40,741 bases of DNA from Bacteroidales bacterium (GCA_017960545.1 JAGCYZ010000066.1:1-40741), one strand, 5' to 3'. Shown: positions 7,215 to 16,094, numbered from the stretch's first letter. Made by a program: numbers and translations. The notes: a model not told the origin generated them from the letters alone.

Positions 7215-8282
7215 TTAAGGCAATGATATCCGGGGCAGAATCCCCTGAAGATATGCAATGGCAAGGCCGTAGTTGGTAATGGGTACGCCCGCCGCTGCGG
7301 CCTTCCTTATGCGCGAACGCACAAGGCGGGCGTTTGCCACGCAGGCGCCGCAATGGATGATGAGGCTGTACGGGGACAGGTCCTCCGGGAAGTTGTTCCC
7401 GGCGGCTATGTCCACCGTAAGGTCTCCTACGCGCTTGCGGAGCATTGCAGGAATCTTTACGCGGCCAATGTCCTCCGTGTCCGGCACGTGAGTGCAGGCC
7501 TCGGCAATGAGGACGCGTGCGCCGGGGCGCAGCGCGTCAATTGCCTTTGCGCCTGCCACGAACGCGCGCAGGTCTCCCTTGGCCGCGGCAAGCAGCACTG
7601 AGAACGATGTCAGCGCCCAGTCCCGGGGTATGGCCTTGTTCACCAGGCCGAAGACCTGGGAATCCGTGATTACCAGGTCCGGCTTGTTCCCAAGGCTGTC
7701 CATTGCAGCCTGGAGCGAATCCGGCGTGCAGCAGTGCGGCACGCAGCCCCGGTCCAGCAGTTCGCGGAGGATCTGGACCTGCGGCAGTATCAGGCGGCCC
7801 TTTGGCGCCTCCTTGTCCTGGGGCATTACCAGAAGCACGTTGCTTCCGGGACCCACCAGATCCCCTGTAAGGTACTTGCTCTCTTCCTTTGGCGCCACGG
7901 CCGCAATGCTCTGCAGGAGGGATTCCACGCCCTGGCCGCGCTCGTAGATGACGGACGGGATGCCTGCGCCGTCCAGGGCAGACTTCAGTTCCGCCATTGC
8001 GGCGGACCCTCCGTCCAGCAGGACGGCCACATCCGTCTCGTCCATCACCGCGCGGGTCAGGCGCTGCCTTTCCGCACCAAGGGTGCCGTTGTCGTCAATG
8101 CCCGCCGTGTCTATCAGCACGCAGGGGCCAAGGTCCGGCAGTTCCGCAATCTTGCGGACAGGGTCTGTGGTGGTGCCGGGTACGGCACTCACCAGCGACA
8201 CCTCCTGGCCGCAGATTGCGTTCACCAGGGTTGACTTGCCGCTGTTGGTGGGTCCGAAAAAAGCAATGTGGAGGCGTTCCAT
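7215..8282 (-). CDS. hydF: HydF, H-cluster scaffold GTPase, lacking the NKxD motif
   Basis: 355 aa; family members are usually about 390-410. The P-loop GPTNSGKST (10-18), the switch I segment GTTTDP and the DTAGID motif (G3) are intact. The expected NKxD base-recognition motif (G4) and the next segment are missing: the strand IPSVIY runs straight into ERGQGVESLLQ. The dimerisation and cluster domains look complete, with C263-x-H265 and HCGAC (310-314) as Fe-S ligands and the conserved NYG near the C-terminus. HydF carries the diiron precursor to HydA. Scaffold function is probably kept while guanine specificity is doubtful. It starts 3 bases after hydG. Confidence 0.92.
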   Translation of the reverse strand: MERLHIAFFGPTNSGKSTLVNAICGQEVSLVSAVPGTTTDPVRKIAELPDLGPCVLIDTAGIDDNGTLGAERQRLTRAVMDETDVAVLLDGGSAAMAELKSALDGAGIPSVIYERGQGVESLLQSIAAVAPKEESKYLTGDLVGPGSNVLLVMPQDKEAPKGRLILPQVQILRELLDRGCVPHCCTPDSLQAAMDSLGNKPDLVITDSQVFGLVNKAIPRDWALTSFSVLLAAAKGDLRAFVAGAKAIDALRPGARVLIAEACTHVPDTEDIGRVKIPAMLRKRVGDLTVDIAAGNNFPEDLSPYSLIIHCGACVANARLVRSRIRKAAAAGVPITNYGLAIAYLQGILPRISLP

Positions 8283-8285
8283 ACG

Positions 8286-9701
8286 CTAGAATCTGAAATC
8301 TCTGGCTCCGCCTTCAATGGCCTTGAGGCGCTGCTCGGTAATCTCGCGCGTACGGCCTTCGGGAATGTCAAAGATACTCTTGGCTATGAGGGCCTCTCCC
8401 ACCTCACGGGTTTCCGGAGAAGCATAGTCCATCAGATATTCTTTCAGGGTCATAAGCGCGTTAGGTGTGCAGCACAGGCTTATCTTGCCGCTCTTGCACA
8501 GGCTCATGAAACGGTCTCCGGTGCGTCCTTCGCGGTAGCAGGCGGTGCAGAAACTGGGGATGTGGTCGTTCTGCAGGAGCCACCTTACCACCTCGTCAAG
8601 GGAACGGGTGTCGGAAACGTCAAACTGGGATGTCTCGTCGTGCCTTTCCACGGTGGTATAGCCTCCGACGCTAGTGCGGGAGCCACCGCTGATCTGGGAG
8701 ACGCCGCAGTGCAGCAGCTGCTCCCTCATCCTTGCGGATTCCCTTGTGGATATGATCATTCCGGTGTAAGGCACCGCTACGCGGAGCACCGCCACCAGTT
8801 TGCGGAAAATGGAGTCCGGCAGGGCGTCCGGGAAGTCTTCTGTAGAGATGTCCTCGGCAGGGCAGATGCGCGGAACGCTGATGGTATGGGGTCCCACCCC
8901 GAAGCGGGCCTCAAGGTGCTCGGCGTGCATAAGCATTCCCACCAGCTCGTACATATAGTTGTTCAAGCCGAAGAGGACTCCTATTCCAACGTCGTCACAG
9001 CCGCCTTCCTGGGCGCGGTCCATGGCCTCTGTATGCCAGTCATAATTGCTCTTGGGGCCTGTGGGATGCAGGGCCTGGTACTGCTCCTTGTTGTAAGTCT
9101 CCTGGAACAGGATGTAGGTGCCTATTCCGGCGGCCTTGAGCTTGCGGTAGGACTCTACGTCCGTTGCCGCGATGTTCACATTCACCCTTCGGATGGAGTT
9201 GCCTCCCTCCTTGACGGAGTAAATGGTCTTGATGGACTCCAGGATGTACTCAAGTGGATTGTAAACCGGATGCTCGCCGGACTCTACCGCAAGGCGCTTG
9301 TGGCCTATGCGTATGAGGGCGCGAACCTCCTCCTCAATCTCCTCCTGCGTAAGTTTCTTGCGCGGGATGGTCTTGTTCTTGAGGTGGTAAGGGCAGTAAA
9401 CGCAACCGTTTACACAGTAGTTGGAAAGGTACAGGGGTGCAAAGAGCACTATCCTGTTTCCGTAAAACTTATGCTTGATATCTGAGGCGAGATTGTAGAT
9501 GCGTTCTTCAGTCTCAGGGTCATTGCAGGCCATAAGTATAGCTGCTTCCCTGTGGGTGATGCCTTTGTATTTGGCTGCCTTCTCAAGGATTTCCTGGACA
9601 CGGGCCTTGTTTCCGCACTCGCGTGAGGCTTGGGCAAGGCTCTCTAATATTTCGTCGTGATTGATAAAATCATCGGCGTGGATTGATAATGGATTGTACA
9701 T
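8286..9701 (-). CDS. hydG: HydG, radical SAM tyrosine lyase making CO and CN ligands
   Basis: 471 aa from the ATG at 9701. The reading frame extends 22 codons upstream, but the family begins MYNP...HADDFINH, which fits this start. The radical SAM motif is C96-x3-C100-x2-C103. The C-terminal auxiliary-cluster motif C-x2-C-x22-C is C385, C388, C411. HydG splits tyrosine to supply CO and cyanide on an iron-cysteine complex for the H-cluster. It is co-transcribed with hydF on the minus strand. No clear promoter was recognised; the 98 bases up to the divergent Vsr-like ORF must hold it. Confidence 0.96.
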   Translation of the reverse strand: MYNPLSIHADDFINHDEILESLAQASRECGNKARVQEILEKAAKYKGITHREAAILMACNDPETEERIYNLASDIKHKFYGNRIVLFAPLYLSNYCVNGCVYCPYHLKNKTIPRKKLTQEEIEEEVRALIRIGHKRLAVESGEHPVYNPLEYILESIKTIYSVKEGGNSIRRVNVNIAATDVESYRKLKAAGIGTYILFQETYNKEQYQALHPTGPKSNYDWHTEAMDRAQEGGCDDVGIGVLFGLNNYMYELVGMLMHAEHLEARFGVGPHTISVPRICPAEDISTEDFPDALPDSIFRKLVAVLRVAVPYTGMIISTRESARMREQLLHCGVSQISGGSRTSVGGYTTVERHDETSQFDVSDTRSLDEVVRWLLQNDHIPSFCTACYREGRTGDRFMSLCKSGKISLCCTPNALMTLKEYLMDYASPETREVGEALIAKSIFDIPEGRTREITEQRLKAIEGGARDFRF

Positions 9702-9774
9702 TGTCCTTGGATTTATTGCAACCTGCAATTTACGCTTTTCCCCAAACATTAACAATCTTTTCTCCACCTATTAT

Positions 9775-9782
9775 TATCTTTA
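9775..9782 (+). promoter_or_regulatory. Possible -7 box ahead of the Vsr-like ORF
   Basis: TATCTTTA differs from the Bacteroidota TAnnTTTG box only at the last base. It lies 17 bases before ATG 9800 in an AT-rich stretch. Confidence 0.35.
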
Positions 9783-9799
9783 TCTCCTACATTGAAACT

Positions 9800-10123
9800 A
9801 TGCGCCACGGAGACATCATACTGCGCAGCCAGCGGATAATAATCCTTGCCAACGACTGCCTCTGGTACGGGCACGCGGACTGCGCCAAAGAGCCGGTTCC
9901 CGTCCCGGAGACCGGCCCCTGGGCGCGCCGCATCCGCACCGTCCGGAAGATGAACCGCAAACTGTGGGGGAAGCTCACTTCAAAGGGCTGGACGGTGATC
10001 ATTACCTGGAAATGTGAAATGCCAGGCAGTGCTCAAAGTAACACGGGCAAAATCACATTACCGCATTTTTTGATTATCTTGCTGAAAGAAATCTCAAGAC
10101 TAAAACTATTACTGCTGAAATGA
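9800..10123 (+). CDS. N-terminally truncated Vsr-like (very short patch repair) protein, catalytic histidines lost
   Basis: 107 aa from ATG 9800. Residues 1-76 align with the second half of Vsr endonucleases: GDIIL matches the strand with the catalytic Asp, DCLWYGHADC matches HGCFWHGHxxC, and GWTVIITWKCEM matches the closing GWRVLxVWECEL. The zinc-type ligands (two Cys, one His, and Cys in WKC) are kept. The two catalytic histidines read as Asn and Tyr, and the N-terminal ~45 residues including the first acidic residue are missing. No cytosine methylase is nearby. The last 30 residues overlap a possible promoter of the next gene and resemble no family. Either a decaying vsr or a repurposed zinc protein. 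Confidence 0.55.
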   Translation: MRHGDIILRSQRIIILANDCLWYGHADCAKEPVPVPETGPWARRIRTVRKMNRKLWGKLTSKGWTVIITWKCEMPGSAQSNTGKITLPHFLIILLKEISRLKLLLLK

Positions 10124-10959
10124 AAAGATACTTATTGACCGTCCTGGCCGCATTCCTCGCCGTCACAAGCCTGGATGCCCAGCCGCCCCGCGTTCCCCAA
10201 AGCATTGAATTCGCTGGCCAGACCATCACCTTCGACCGCCCCGACCTGTACGAGAGGATGGACCGCGAACTCATCACCTTCACCTATATGCACACAAACT
10301 CCACCCTTATGCTCAAGCGTTCCAAGCGCATCTTCGAGGAGGTGGAGCCCATACTCAAGGAATACGGCATCCCTGACGATCTCAAGTACCTGATGGCAAT
10401 TGAAAGCAACCTGGACCCCACCAGCCTTTCTCCGGCCGGAGCGGCGGGCCTGTGGCAGTTCATGACTGCCACCGGACGCCAGTACGGCCTGGAAGTCAAT
10501 TCCAACATTGACGAGAGATACAACACCAAGAAAGCCACCGAAGCTGCCTGCAAATATCTCAAGGACGCCTACAAGCGCTACGGAGACTGGATGACCGTGG
10601 CCGCCAGCTACAATGCCGGAATGGGCGGCATCAGCTCAAGGTTGGAAGCCCAGAGGCAGGAGAGCGCCCTTGACCTTTGGCTGGTGACCGAAACCAGCCG
10701 GTATATGTTCCGCATCCTGGCCGCCAAGATGATGTTCGAAGATCCCATCAGTTTTGGCTTCAATGTCCTGGATTACGATATGTATCCCTATTATCCCCCT
10801 AAAGAGGTCATCACCGTTACAGACCCCATCCCGGACCTGGTACTATTCGCAGGCCAGCACCAGGTGAGCTATGCCCGCCTCAAGGAGGCCAATCTGTGGC
10901 TCAGGGAAGACAAACTCAACAATTCCTCCCACCGCACGTATTACGTAACAATCCCTTAG
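10120..10959 (+). CDS. Lytic transglycosylase (SLT/MltD-like), exported
   Basis: 279 aa. The signal peptide MKRYLLTVLAAFLAVTSLDA is followed by an SLT domain. The catalytic Glu95 is in AIESNLDP, followed by the conserved SPAGAAGLWQFM and AASYNAGMGG segments. The enzyme cleaves murein glycan strands in the periplasm, releasing 1,6-anhydromuropeptides. No LysM repeat is present, unlike full-length MltD. It overlaps the Vsr-like ORF by 4 bases (ATGA), though a TATCTTG element 45 bases upstream may be its own promoter. Confidence 0.9.
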   Translation: MKRYLLTVLAAFLAVTSLDAQPPRVPQSIEFAGQTITFDRPDLYERMDRELITFTYMHTNSTLMLKRSKRIFEEVEPILKEYGIPDDLKYLMAIESNLDPTSLSPAGAAGLWQFMTATGRQYGLEVNSNIDERYNTKKATEAACKYLKDAYKRYGDWMTVAASYNAGMGGISSRLEAQRQESALDLWLVTETSRYMFRILAAKMMFEDPISFGFNVLDYDMYPYYPPKEVITVTDPIPDLVLFAGQHQVSYARLKEANLWLREDKLNNSSHRTYYVTIP

Positions 10960-10974
10960 AATATATTATTCTAA
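10956..10974. promoter_or_regulatory. AT-rich perfect inverted repeat at the transglycosylase stop codon
   Basis: TTAGAATA-TAT-TATTCTAA covers the stop codon and lies 12 bases upstream of the phosphatase -7 box. It could be a weak terminator or an operator for the downstream promoter. Confidence 0.35.
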
Positions 10975-10986
10975 AAATATTTTTAT

Positions 10987-10994
10987 TATCTTTG
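10987..10994 (+). promoter_or_regulatory. -7 promoter box of the histidine phosphatase gene
   Basis: TATCTTTG is an exact match to TAnnTTTG and lies 34 bases before ATG 11029. No clear -33 TTTG is seen. Confidence 0.6.
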
Positions 10995-11028
10995 GATATT
11001 GAATATTCAAAATAAGACATAGCTAGTT

Positions 11029-12402
11029 ATGAAAAAAATTTTCTTTCTATCCTTGCTGATGATCTTCAGCTTTAATGTCTTCGCACAGGAAGAGGCGCTG
11101 AGGCTCATAGCAGAGAACCCTGACAGGGCCGCCAACAATATGCATTCCTACGAGTTCAATCCTATCGAGGATACTCCGGCCCCCAAGGGATTCAAGCCTT
11201 TCTACATCTCCCATTACGGACGCCACGGCTCAAGATACGAGCAGAACTCCACATTTGCGCGCACCGCGCAGCAGGGTTTCGCATTCCTTGACCGTATGGG
11301 CCTTCTCACCCAGGAGGGAAAAGACCTGTACGAGATGGTAAATGCCGTAGTTGACGCTCACAAGGGTATGGAAGGCTCCCTGACCCCACGCGGAGCGCGC
11401 GAGCACAAGACGCTGGCGGCCAGGATGTTCCAGAGGTTCCCGGACGCTTTCAAGAACAAGGACCGTTATGAGGTTGACAGTTTCTCCAGCACAAACTTCC
11501 GCTGCATTGTCAGTATGTGCAACTTCACCAACAGCCTCAAGGACAAGTTCCCCAAGGGAGACTTCACCTTCACCAGCACGGAAAGGTATATGTCCTATAT
11601 CAACCCCAGCCTCAATATCCGCAGGCCTACAGATCCGCCGGCAGCTCCCAGAATGCCCTCAGGGGCTTCATTCTCCGGCTCAAGGTCCGCTGCTCCCGTA
11701 GTTCCCCCCTTCAGGGCCGCTTCGGGCACTCCGGGATATGACTTCACCCGTTTCCTCACCCCTCTGTTCACAGACCTTGACCAGGCTTTGAAGGTGCTTG
11801 GCAATCCCGAGTCCTTTGTACGCGCAATATTCACCACCGGCAGCTACTGCCAGGATGTGGATTTCCTTGGAATTGACATCTTCAGGAAATACTTCACACC
11901 GGAGGAGCTCGTTTATTTCTGGGCCAGCGGCAATGACAGCATTTACCGTATGTGGGCCGGCTCCGTAGAGCAGGGAGACGTTATCCGCTACGCCATCATC
12001 CCTCTTATGAATGACTTCATCGAGAAAGCCGACGCCGCCATCCAGCCTGGAAGCCACAGGGTTGCGGACCTCCGCTTCGGCCACGACACATCCATCCTTC
12101 CTCTCTTCGCCCTTATGGGAGTTGACGATCCCCAGCACCGCAACTTCCCGTACCGCGAGGCTCACAACAACGGCTGGTACGCATTCTTCCAGGTTCCAAT
12201 GGCAACCAACTGCCAGATGATTTTCTACAAGAACAAGAAGGACGAAGTGCTCACCAAGGTCCTCTATAACGAGAAAGAGGTCACCTTTGAGGGCATCCAG
12301 CCCGTATCAGGACCTTACTACAAGTGGGAAGATCTCAGGGCATACTTCAAGGGCCTCTGCGACAAGGCCGCAAAACCTTGGGTTTCCCGCAGGGTATTCT
12401 AA
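11029..12402 (+). CDS. Histidine acid phosphatase (MINPP/phytase-like), exported
   Basis: 457 aa with a signal peptide ending in FAQ (about residue 20). The branch-2 histidine phosphatase signatures are both present: RHGSR (65-69), whose His66 is phosphorylated, and HD (352-353) with the proton-donor Asp. Relatives in gut Bacteroidales act on inositol phosphates such as phytate. The exact substrate cannot be told here. A Pro/Ala/Ser-rich insert of about 35 residues (near 200-240) interrupts the helical cap. The next gene follows after 31 bases, so the two may be co-transcribed. Confidence 0.87.
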   Translation: MKKIFFLSLLMIFSFNVFAQEEALRLIAENPDRAANNMHSYEFNPIEDTPAPKGFKPFYISHYGRHGSRYEQNSTFARTAQQGFAFLDRMGLLTQEGKDLYEMVNAVVDAHKGMEGSLTPRGAREHKTLAARMFQRFPDAFKNKDRYEVDSFSSTNFRCIVSMCNFTNSLKDKFPKGDFTFTSTERYMSYINPSLNIRRPTDPPAAPRMPSGASFSGSRSAAPVVPPFRAASGTPGYDFTRFLTPLFTDLDQALKVLGNPESFVRAIFTTGSYCQDVDFLGIDIFRKYFTPEELVYFWASGNDSIYRMWAGSVEQGDVIRYAIIPLMNDFIEKADAAIQPGSHRVADLRFGHDTSILPLFALMGVDDPQHRNFPYREAHNNGWYAFFQVPMATNCQMIFYKNKKDEVLTKVLYNEKEVTFEGIQPVSGPYYKWEDLRAYFKGLCDKAAKPWVSRRVF

Positions 12403-12433
12403 ACAATTGAACCAATCTTAACTTTTACGGAAT

Positions 12434-13420
12434 ATGAAAGCTTTATTTACGGCTATAACCGCTTTATTGTTCAGCTGCGCAACTATGTTCGCAGCACCTG
12501 CAATTGAGCCTCTCGAAGAAGGTCAGTACAAGATCAGCGTCGGAGAGGTATCAATGATAGTGGACGCCGCCCACGGCGGAAAGATCCTCTCCTTCAAATA
12601 TGGCGATGCCGAGGCCATCTCCCAGATCCAGATGCCCAACGCATTTGGAAGCACCTTCTGGACCAGCCCCCAGAAAGAGTGGAACTGGCCTCCCGTACCG
12701 GAGTACGACACAATGCCGTTCACAGCAACTGAAGACGGCGGAGTGCTCAGGCTTCACGGGCCCGTTTCCGAAAGGTTCAAATACAGCATCAGCAAGGAAT
12801 TCGCCACCGATCCTTCTGACAATTCCATCCTTGTCACCTATACCATCACCAACGAGGGTGACACGGAGCGCAGCGTGGCTCCTTGGGAAATCACACGCGT
12901 ACCCAATGCCGGTATGGTTATTTTCCAGGCACCTTTCGAGTCCATCACTCCCGCCGGCCTGCTTCCTTTCAAGGAGCAGAACGGAATTGCCATCTACGAG
13001 GCCGATACCGCTCCCCAGAACCGTAAGGTAAACGCCAACGGAAAGGGATGGTACACCTTCATCAACCACGGACTTATGCTTATGAAGCGTTTCCAGGACC
13101 TTGAAGAAGGTCAGGAAGCGCCGGGCGAGGCAGAGATCCAGGTTTACGTCAATGTAGGAAAGACCTTTATGGAACTGGAGTGCCAGGGACCTTACACCAC
13201 CCTCAAACCGGGTGAGTCCCTCCACTGGACAGTTAAATGGAACCTTGTTCCCCAGGCAGGTCCGGGTCCTGGAGCATTCCCGGGCGGAGCTCCGGGTCAG
13301 AGACCTCAGGGCGCACCGGGCCAGAGGCCGCAAGGTGCTCCCGGTCAGAGGCCCCAGGGCGCGCCGGGTGGATTCCCGGGCGGATTCCCTGGAGGAGCAC
13401 CTCCTCAGAGGCAGCAGTAA
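12434..13420 (+). CDS. DUF4380-type exported protein with collagen-like tail
   Basis: 328 aa. The signal peptide is followed by a beta-rich domain (about 25-275) resembling DUF4380, whose fold is related to galactose mutarotases; visible features are AAHGGKILSFKYG and FWTSPQKEWNWPP. No catalytic residues can be assigned. The last ~50 residues are Gly/Pro/Gln/Arg-rich with three tandem GAPGQRPQ units, then GFPGG repeats. The tail is probably disordered and may be a surface spacer. A short hairpin follows the stop. A sugar-binding role is inferred from fold and from neighbouring glycosidases. Confidence 0.72.
   Translation: MKALFTAITALLFSCATMFAAPAIEPLEEGQYKISVGEVSMIVDAAHGGKILSFKYGDAEAISQIQMPNAFGSTFWTSPQKEWNWPPVPEYDTMPFTATEDGGVLRLHGPVSERFKYSISKEFATDPSDNSILVTYTITNEGDTERSVAPWEITRVPNAGMVIFQAPFESITPAGLLPFKEQNGIAIYEADTAPQNRKVNANGKGWYTFINHGLMLMKRFQDLEEGQEAPGEAEIQVYVNVGKTFMELECQGPYTTLKPGESLHWTVKWNLVPQAGPGPGAFPGGAPGQRPQGAPGQRPQGAPGQRPQGAPGGFPGGFPGGAPPQRQQ
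13286..13357 (+). repeat. Three tandem 24-base repeats coding for GAPGQRPQ
   Basis: Units at 13286-13309, 13310-13333 and 13334-13357 encode identical octapeptides with synonymous differences in DNA, so they are not a fresh duplication. Confidence 0.9.
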
Positions 13421-13421
13421 A

Positions 13422-13440
13422 CCGCTGAAAATATCAGCGC
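13422..13440. terminator. Short hairpin between convergent genes
   Basis: CGCTGA-AAATA-TCAGCG sits in the 13-base gap between the DUF4380 gene and the convergent esterase and covers the esterase stop. It has no T-run, so termination is likely weak. Confidence 0.4.
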
Positions 13441-14402
13441 TTGGAAGCGCGGACCACGTTTACAAATTCAACCATCTCTGAAAGCCAAGGCTTCACGAAC
13501 AGGTTGATTCCGTGGCCCGCGCCTTCTACTAGATAGAGCATTGTGGGTATTCCGCAATTCTTCCAGGCATCGTACAGTTCTACGCCCTGGCAGTGCGGAA
13601 CCACATTGTCTTTTGTTCCGTGGAACATAATTGCCGGAGGATCTGAAGGATCCAGATAGGTGATTGGGCTGAGGGTGCGGAAAAGGTCGTCCTGGCCGTT
13701 GTATTCCACGCCAAGGAGAGCCTCTTCAGGGGTGCCGCCCCAGGGGCGCTCCCACTCGCATTCCATATTCAGGAGGTCGATTGGACCGGACCAGTCGCAA
13801 ACGCAGTCAACTGCGCTGCTATAGGAGGTATAGGGACCAACCGAGCCTTCAAGGTCAACGTCATACTCCCCTACTTTTGCTTTCTTGATATTGCTGGTTG
13901 CTCCGGCAAGTGAAGAAAGGTGTCCTCCGGAAGAGAATCCTGAGATTGCAATGAAAGAGGTGTCGAACTTATACTCCGCCGCCTTGGCCCTGACAAAGCG
14001 GATGACGGCCTTGATGTCGTTTATCTGGGCGGGGAACTTGGCGTCCGCGCTGGAGCGGTGGTTGGGGGCCACCACGGCGTATCCGGCATCCAGCAGGGCC
14101 TGGCCAATGCTGTCAAGGTTTGCCATTCCCTTGGAATTGTTCGAGAACCAGGCGCTTCCGTAAATATGGATGACCACGGGATATGACGCCTTCACTTCCT
14201 TGGGAAGATAGATATCCAGGTTGTGGTAAACCTCTCCGTCCCCGGCGTAATTGATATCCTTGAACTGTTGCCCGCTCTGGATTTCGGGCATACGGAAAGA
14301 GAATCCGGCCAGCTGGGCGGCGGTCATTCCTTCCGGGGCCTGGGCCCTGAGTGAAAATGCAGCGCACAGGATAAGGGCTGCAATCAATGAAGTCTTTTTC
14401 AT
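13434..14402 (-). CDS. Exported alpha/beta-hydrolase esterase (BD-FAE/acetylesterase-like)
   Basis: 322 aa with signal peptide ending in LRAQ. The nucleophile serine lies in SGFSSGG. The catalytic Asp is likely in HGTKDNVVP and the His in GAGHG near the C-terminus. The HIYGSAW segment supplies the oxyanion hole. This family removes acetyl or other ester groups from plant polysaccharides. It starts 2 bases after the GH29 stop, so both form one minus-strand operon, consistent with debranching of an acetylated, fucosylated glycan. Confidence 0.85.
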   Translation of the reverse strand: MKKTSLIAALILCAAFSLRAQAPEGMTAAQLAGFSFRMPEIQSGQQFKDINYAGDGEVYHNLDIYLPKEVKASYPVVIHIYGSAWFSNNSKGMANLDSIGQALLDAGYAVVAPNHRSSADAKFPAQINDIKAVIRFVRAKAAEYKFDTSFIAISGFSSGGHLSSLAGATSNIKKAKVGEYDVDLEGSVGPYTSYSSAVDCVCDWSGPIDLLNMECEWERPWGGTPEEALLGVEYNGQDDLFRTLSPITYLDPSDPPAIMFHGTKDNVVPHCQGVELYDAWKNCGIPTMLYLVEGAGHGINLFVKPWLSEMVEFVNVVRASKR

Positions 14403-14404
14403 AA

Positions 14405-16036
14405 TTATCTGAAAGTTACGCAGTAAACTATCGCCTCCTGGGAAGGAACTTCCTGGGGCTTCTTAATTGTAAGGCTGTCTTTTTCCTGGTTCCATTGAAC
14501 CAGCTCTGAGCTTCCGAGCAGGGAAATGGAACGGATGCGCTTGGCGTTCTGAGGGGTCTTGCTGCCCAGGCTCTTTACAACGATATCCTCTTCAGGGACG
14601 CCGCATACGGTGACGTAAAGGGTCTTGTCCCCTTTCTTGTTGAAGCGGATGTCCTTTGCAGACATCTGGATATTGCCCTCGTTGAACCCCTGGGCGCTGA
14701 GGGGATTGGCGGCATCGGCCACGGGGCCTTCGCCGTAGATTACCCACGGACGGGTTCCGTATATGCTGTCGCCGTTGATCTTCATCCAGCGGCCTATCTG
14801 CTGGACTATCTTGTACTCGGTGGGATCCATCGTGCCGTCTCCCTTGAGGGGTATGTTAAGAAGGAGGTTTCCGTTCTTTGATACGATGTCCACCAGCATG
14901 GTTACCACCTGGGCTGGAGTCTTGTAAGTGTCGTTATAATAAACGTGCTTGTCATAATGCCAGCTGCCTATGCAGGTGCAGGTCTGCCAGGGCAGTTCCT
15001 GGATGGAATCGGGCGCTCCGCGCTCCACGTCCCACACGGCGGTCTGCTTCTGCCAGTCCGTAAAGACCTTTCCCGTTACCACGGCCTCGTTCTTTCCTCC
15101 GTTCTGGGCAATGCTCTTATTGTACATATGGGCGAGTATCTTGAGGCCTACGTCGCTCACCGGCCACAGAGGCATATAGGTGTCGTCGAAATACACCATC
15201 TTGGGGTTGTAGTCGTTGATGAGCTGGATTGTGCGGTTGTAGAACTTGTCCACGTAAGCCTGGTCCGGGGTGACCACGCTGTCTTCCTCCCAGTCCCACG
15301 CGCGGTTGTTCTTACTGAGTGGATGGTTCTGGGCGTAAAGGTCCTGGGGGTCGTAACCTTCCCACCATTTGCCCACGCCGTCCTCCTTGGTAAGCCATCC
15401 ATCGTATGGAACTCCTGCCAGAGGGCCCCGGGCGTCGCTTCCGCGCGATGTCTCATACCAGCACCAGGCGTGGGAGGCGTGGACGCTCACGCACAGGGGA
15501 AGGCCGTATTTGTCGCAGGCCTCGGCCCATCCGGCTATGATATCTTTCTTGGGACCCATATTGACCGAGTTCCAGGGCTGGTAACGGCTGTTGTACAGGT
15601 CCATATTGTCGTGATGGTTTGCAAGTGCCATGAAATACTTTGCTCCAGTTTCCTTGTACAACTGGATGAGGAAATCCGGATCCCATTTCTCCGCTTTCCA
15701 TTCATTGATCCAGTCTTTGAACCCGTACTCGGAAGGATGGCCCATCACGTCGATCTGATAACGGTACTGGCCGTTTCTCTGGGTGTACATATTGCGGGCG
15801 TACCAGTCTCCGTCTTCGGGCTGGCATTGGGGACCCCAGTGGGCCCAGATGCCAAATTTGGCATCCCTGAACCATTCGGGGCATTCATACTGGGACAAGC
15901 TCTCCACGGTAGGCTGGAAAGTGCCGGGAGCTATGGGTTCCCTGTCGGTATTGGCTATTACCTTGAAAGCCGGAATCTGCTGGGCGTTCAACGCAAAACC
16001 GGTGCAAACGAGGAGGAGGGTGATCAGGCGTTTCAT
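14405..16036 (-). CDS. Alpha-L-fucosidase, GH29 (first copy), exported
   Basis: 543 aa from the ATG at 16036; the frame opens 15 codons earlier, but only this start gives a proper signal peptide (MKRLITLLLVCTGFALNAQ). GH29 landmarks are EWFRDAKFGIWAHWGP (about 60-75), GAKYFMALANHHDN (about 130-143) and MVYFDD, which likely holds the nucleophile Asp. A beta-sandwich C-terminal domain follows. It removes alpha-linked fucose in the periplasm or at the surface. A second GH29 at 27043-28548 is related but clearly diverged. Confidence 0.92.
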   Translation of the reverse strand: MKRLITLLLVCTGFALNAQQIPAFKVIANTDREPIAPGTFQPTVESLSQYECPEWFRDAKFGIWAHWGPQCQPEDGDWYARNMYTQRNGQYRYQIDVMGHPSEYGFKDWINEWKAEKWDPDFLIQLYKETGAKYFMALANHHDNMDLYNSRYQPWNSVNMGPKKDIIAGWAEACDKYGLPLCVSVHASHAWCWYETSRGSDARGPLAGVPYDGWLTKEDGVGKWWEGYDPQDLYAQNHPLSKNNRAWDWEEDSVVTPDQAYVDKFYNRTIQLINDYNPKMVYFDDTYMPLWPVSDVGLKILAHMYNKSIAQNGGKNEAVVTGKVFTDWQKQTAVWDVERGAPDSIQELPWQTCTCIGSWHYDKHVYYNDTYKTPAQVVTMLVDIVSKNGNLLLNIPLKGDGTMDPTEYKIVQQIGRWMKINGDSIYGTRPWVIYGEGPVADAANPLSAQGFNEGNIQMSAKDIRFNKKGDKTLYVTVCGVPEEDIVVKSLGSKTPQNAKRIRSISLLGSSELVQWNQEKDSLTIKKPQEVPSQEAIVYCVTFR

Positions 16037-16086
16037 CTTTTTACAGGTTTTATCCTTAAAAATATAAAAAATAATTGTCAAATTGC

Positions 16087-16094
16087 TATCTTAG
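16087..16094 (+). promoter_or_regulatory. Possible -7 box for the GH3 gene
   Basis: TATCTTAG is a partial match to TAnnTTTG, 52 bases before ATG 16147 in the divergent intergenic region. Confidence 0.3.

Noticed and set aside
9702..9767. 22-codon N-terminal extension of HydG
   Set aside because: The HydG family begins at MYNP, and cysteine positions counted from 9701 fall at the usual numbers.
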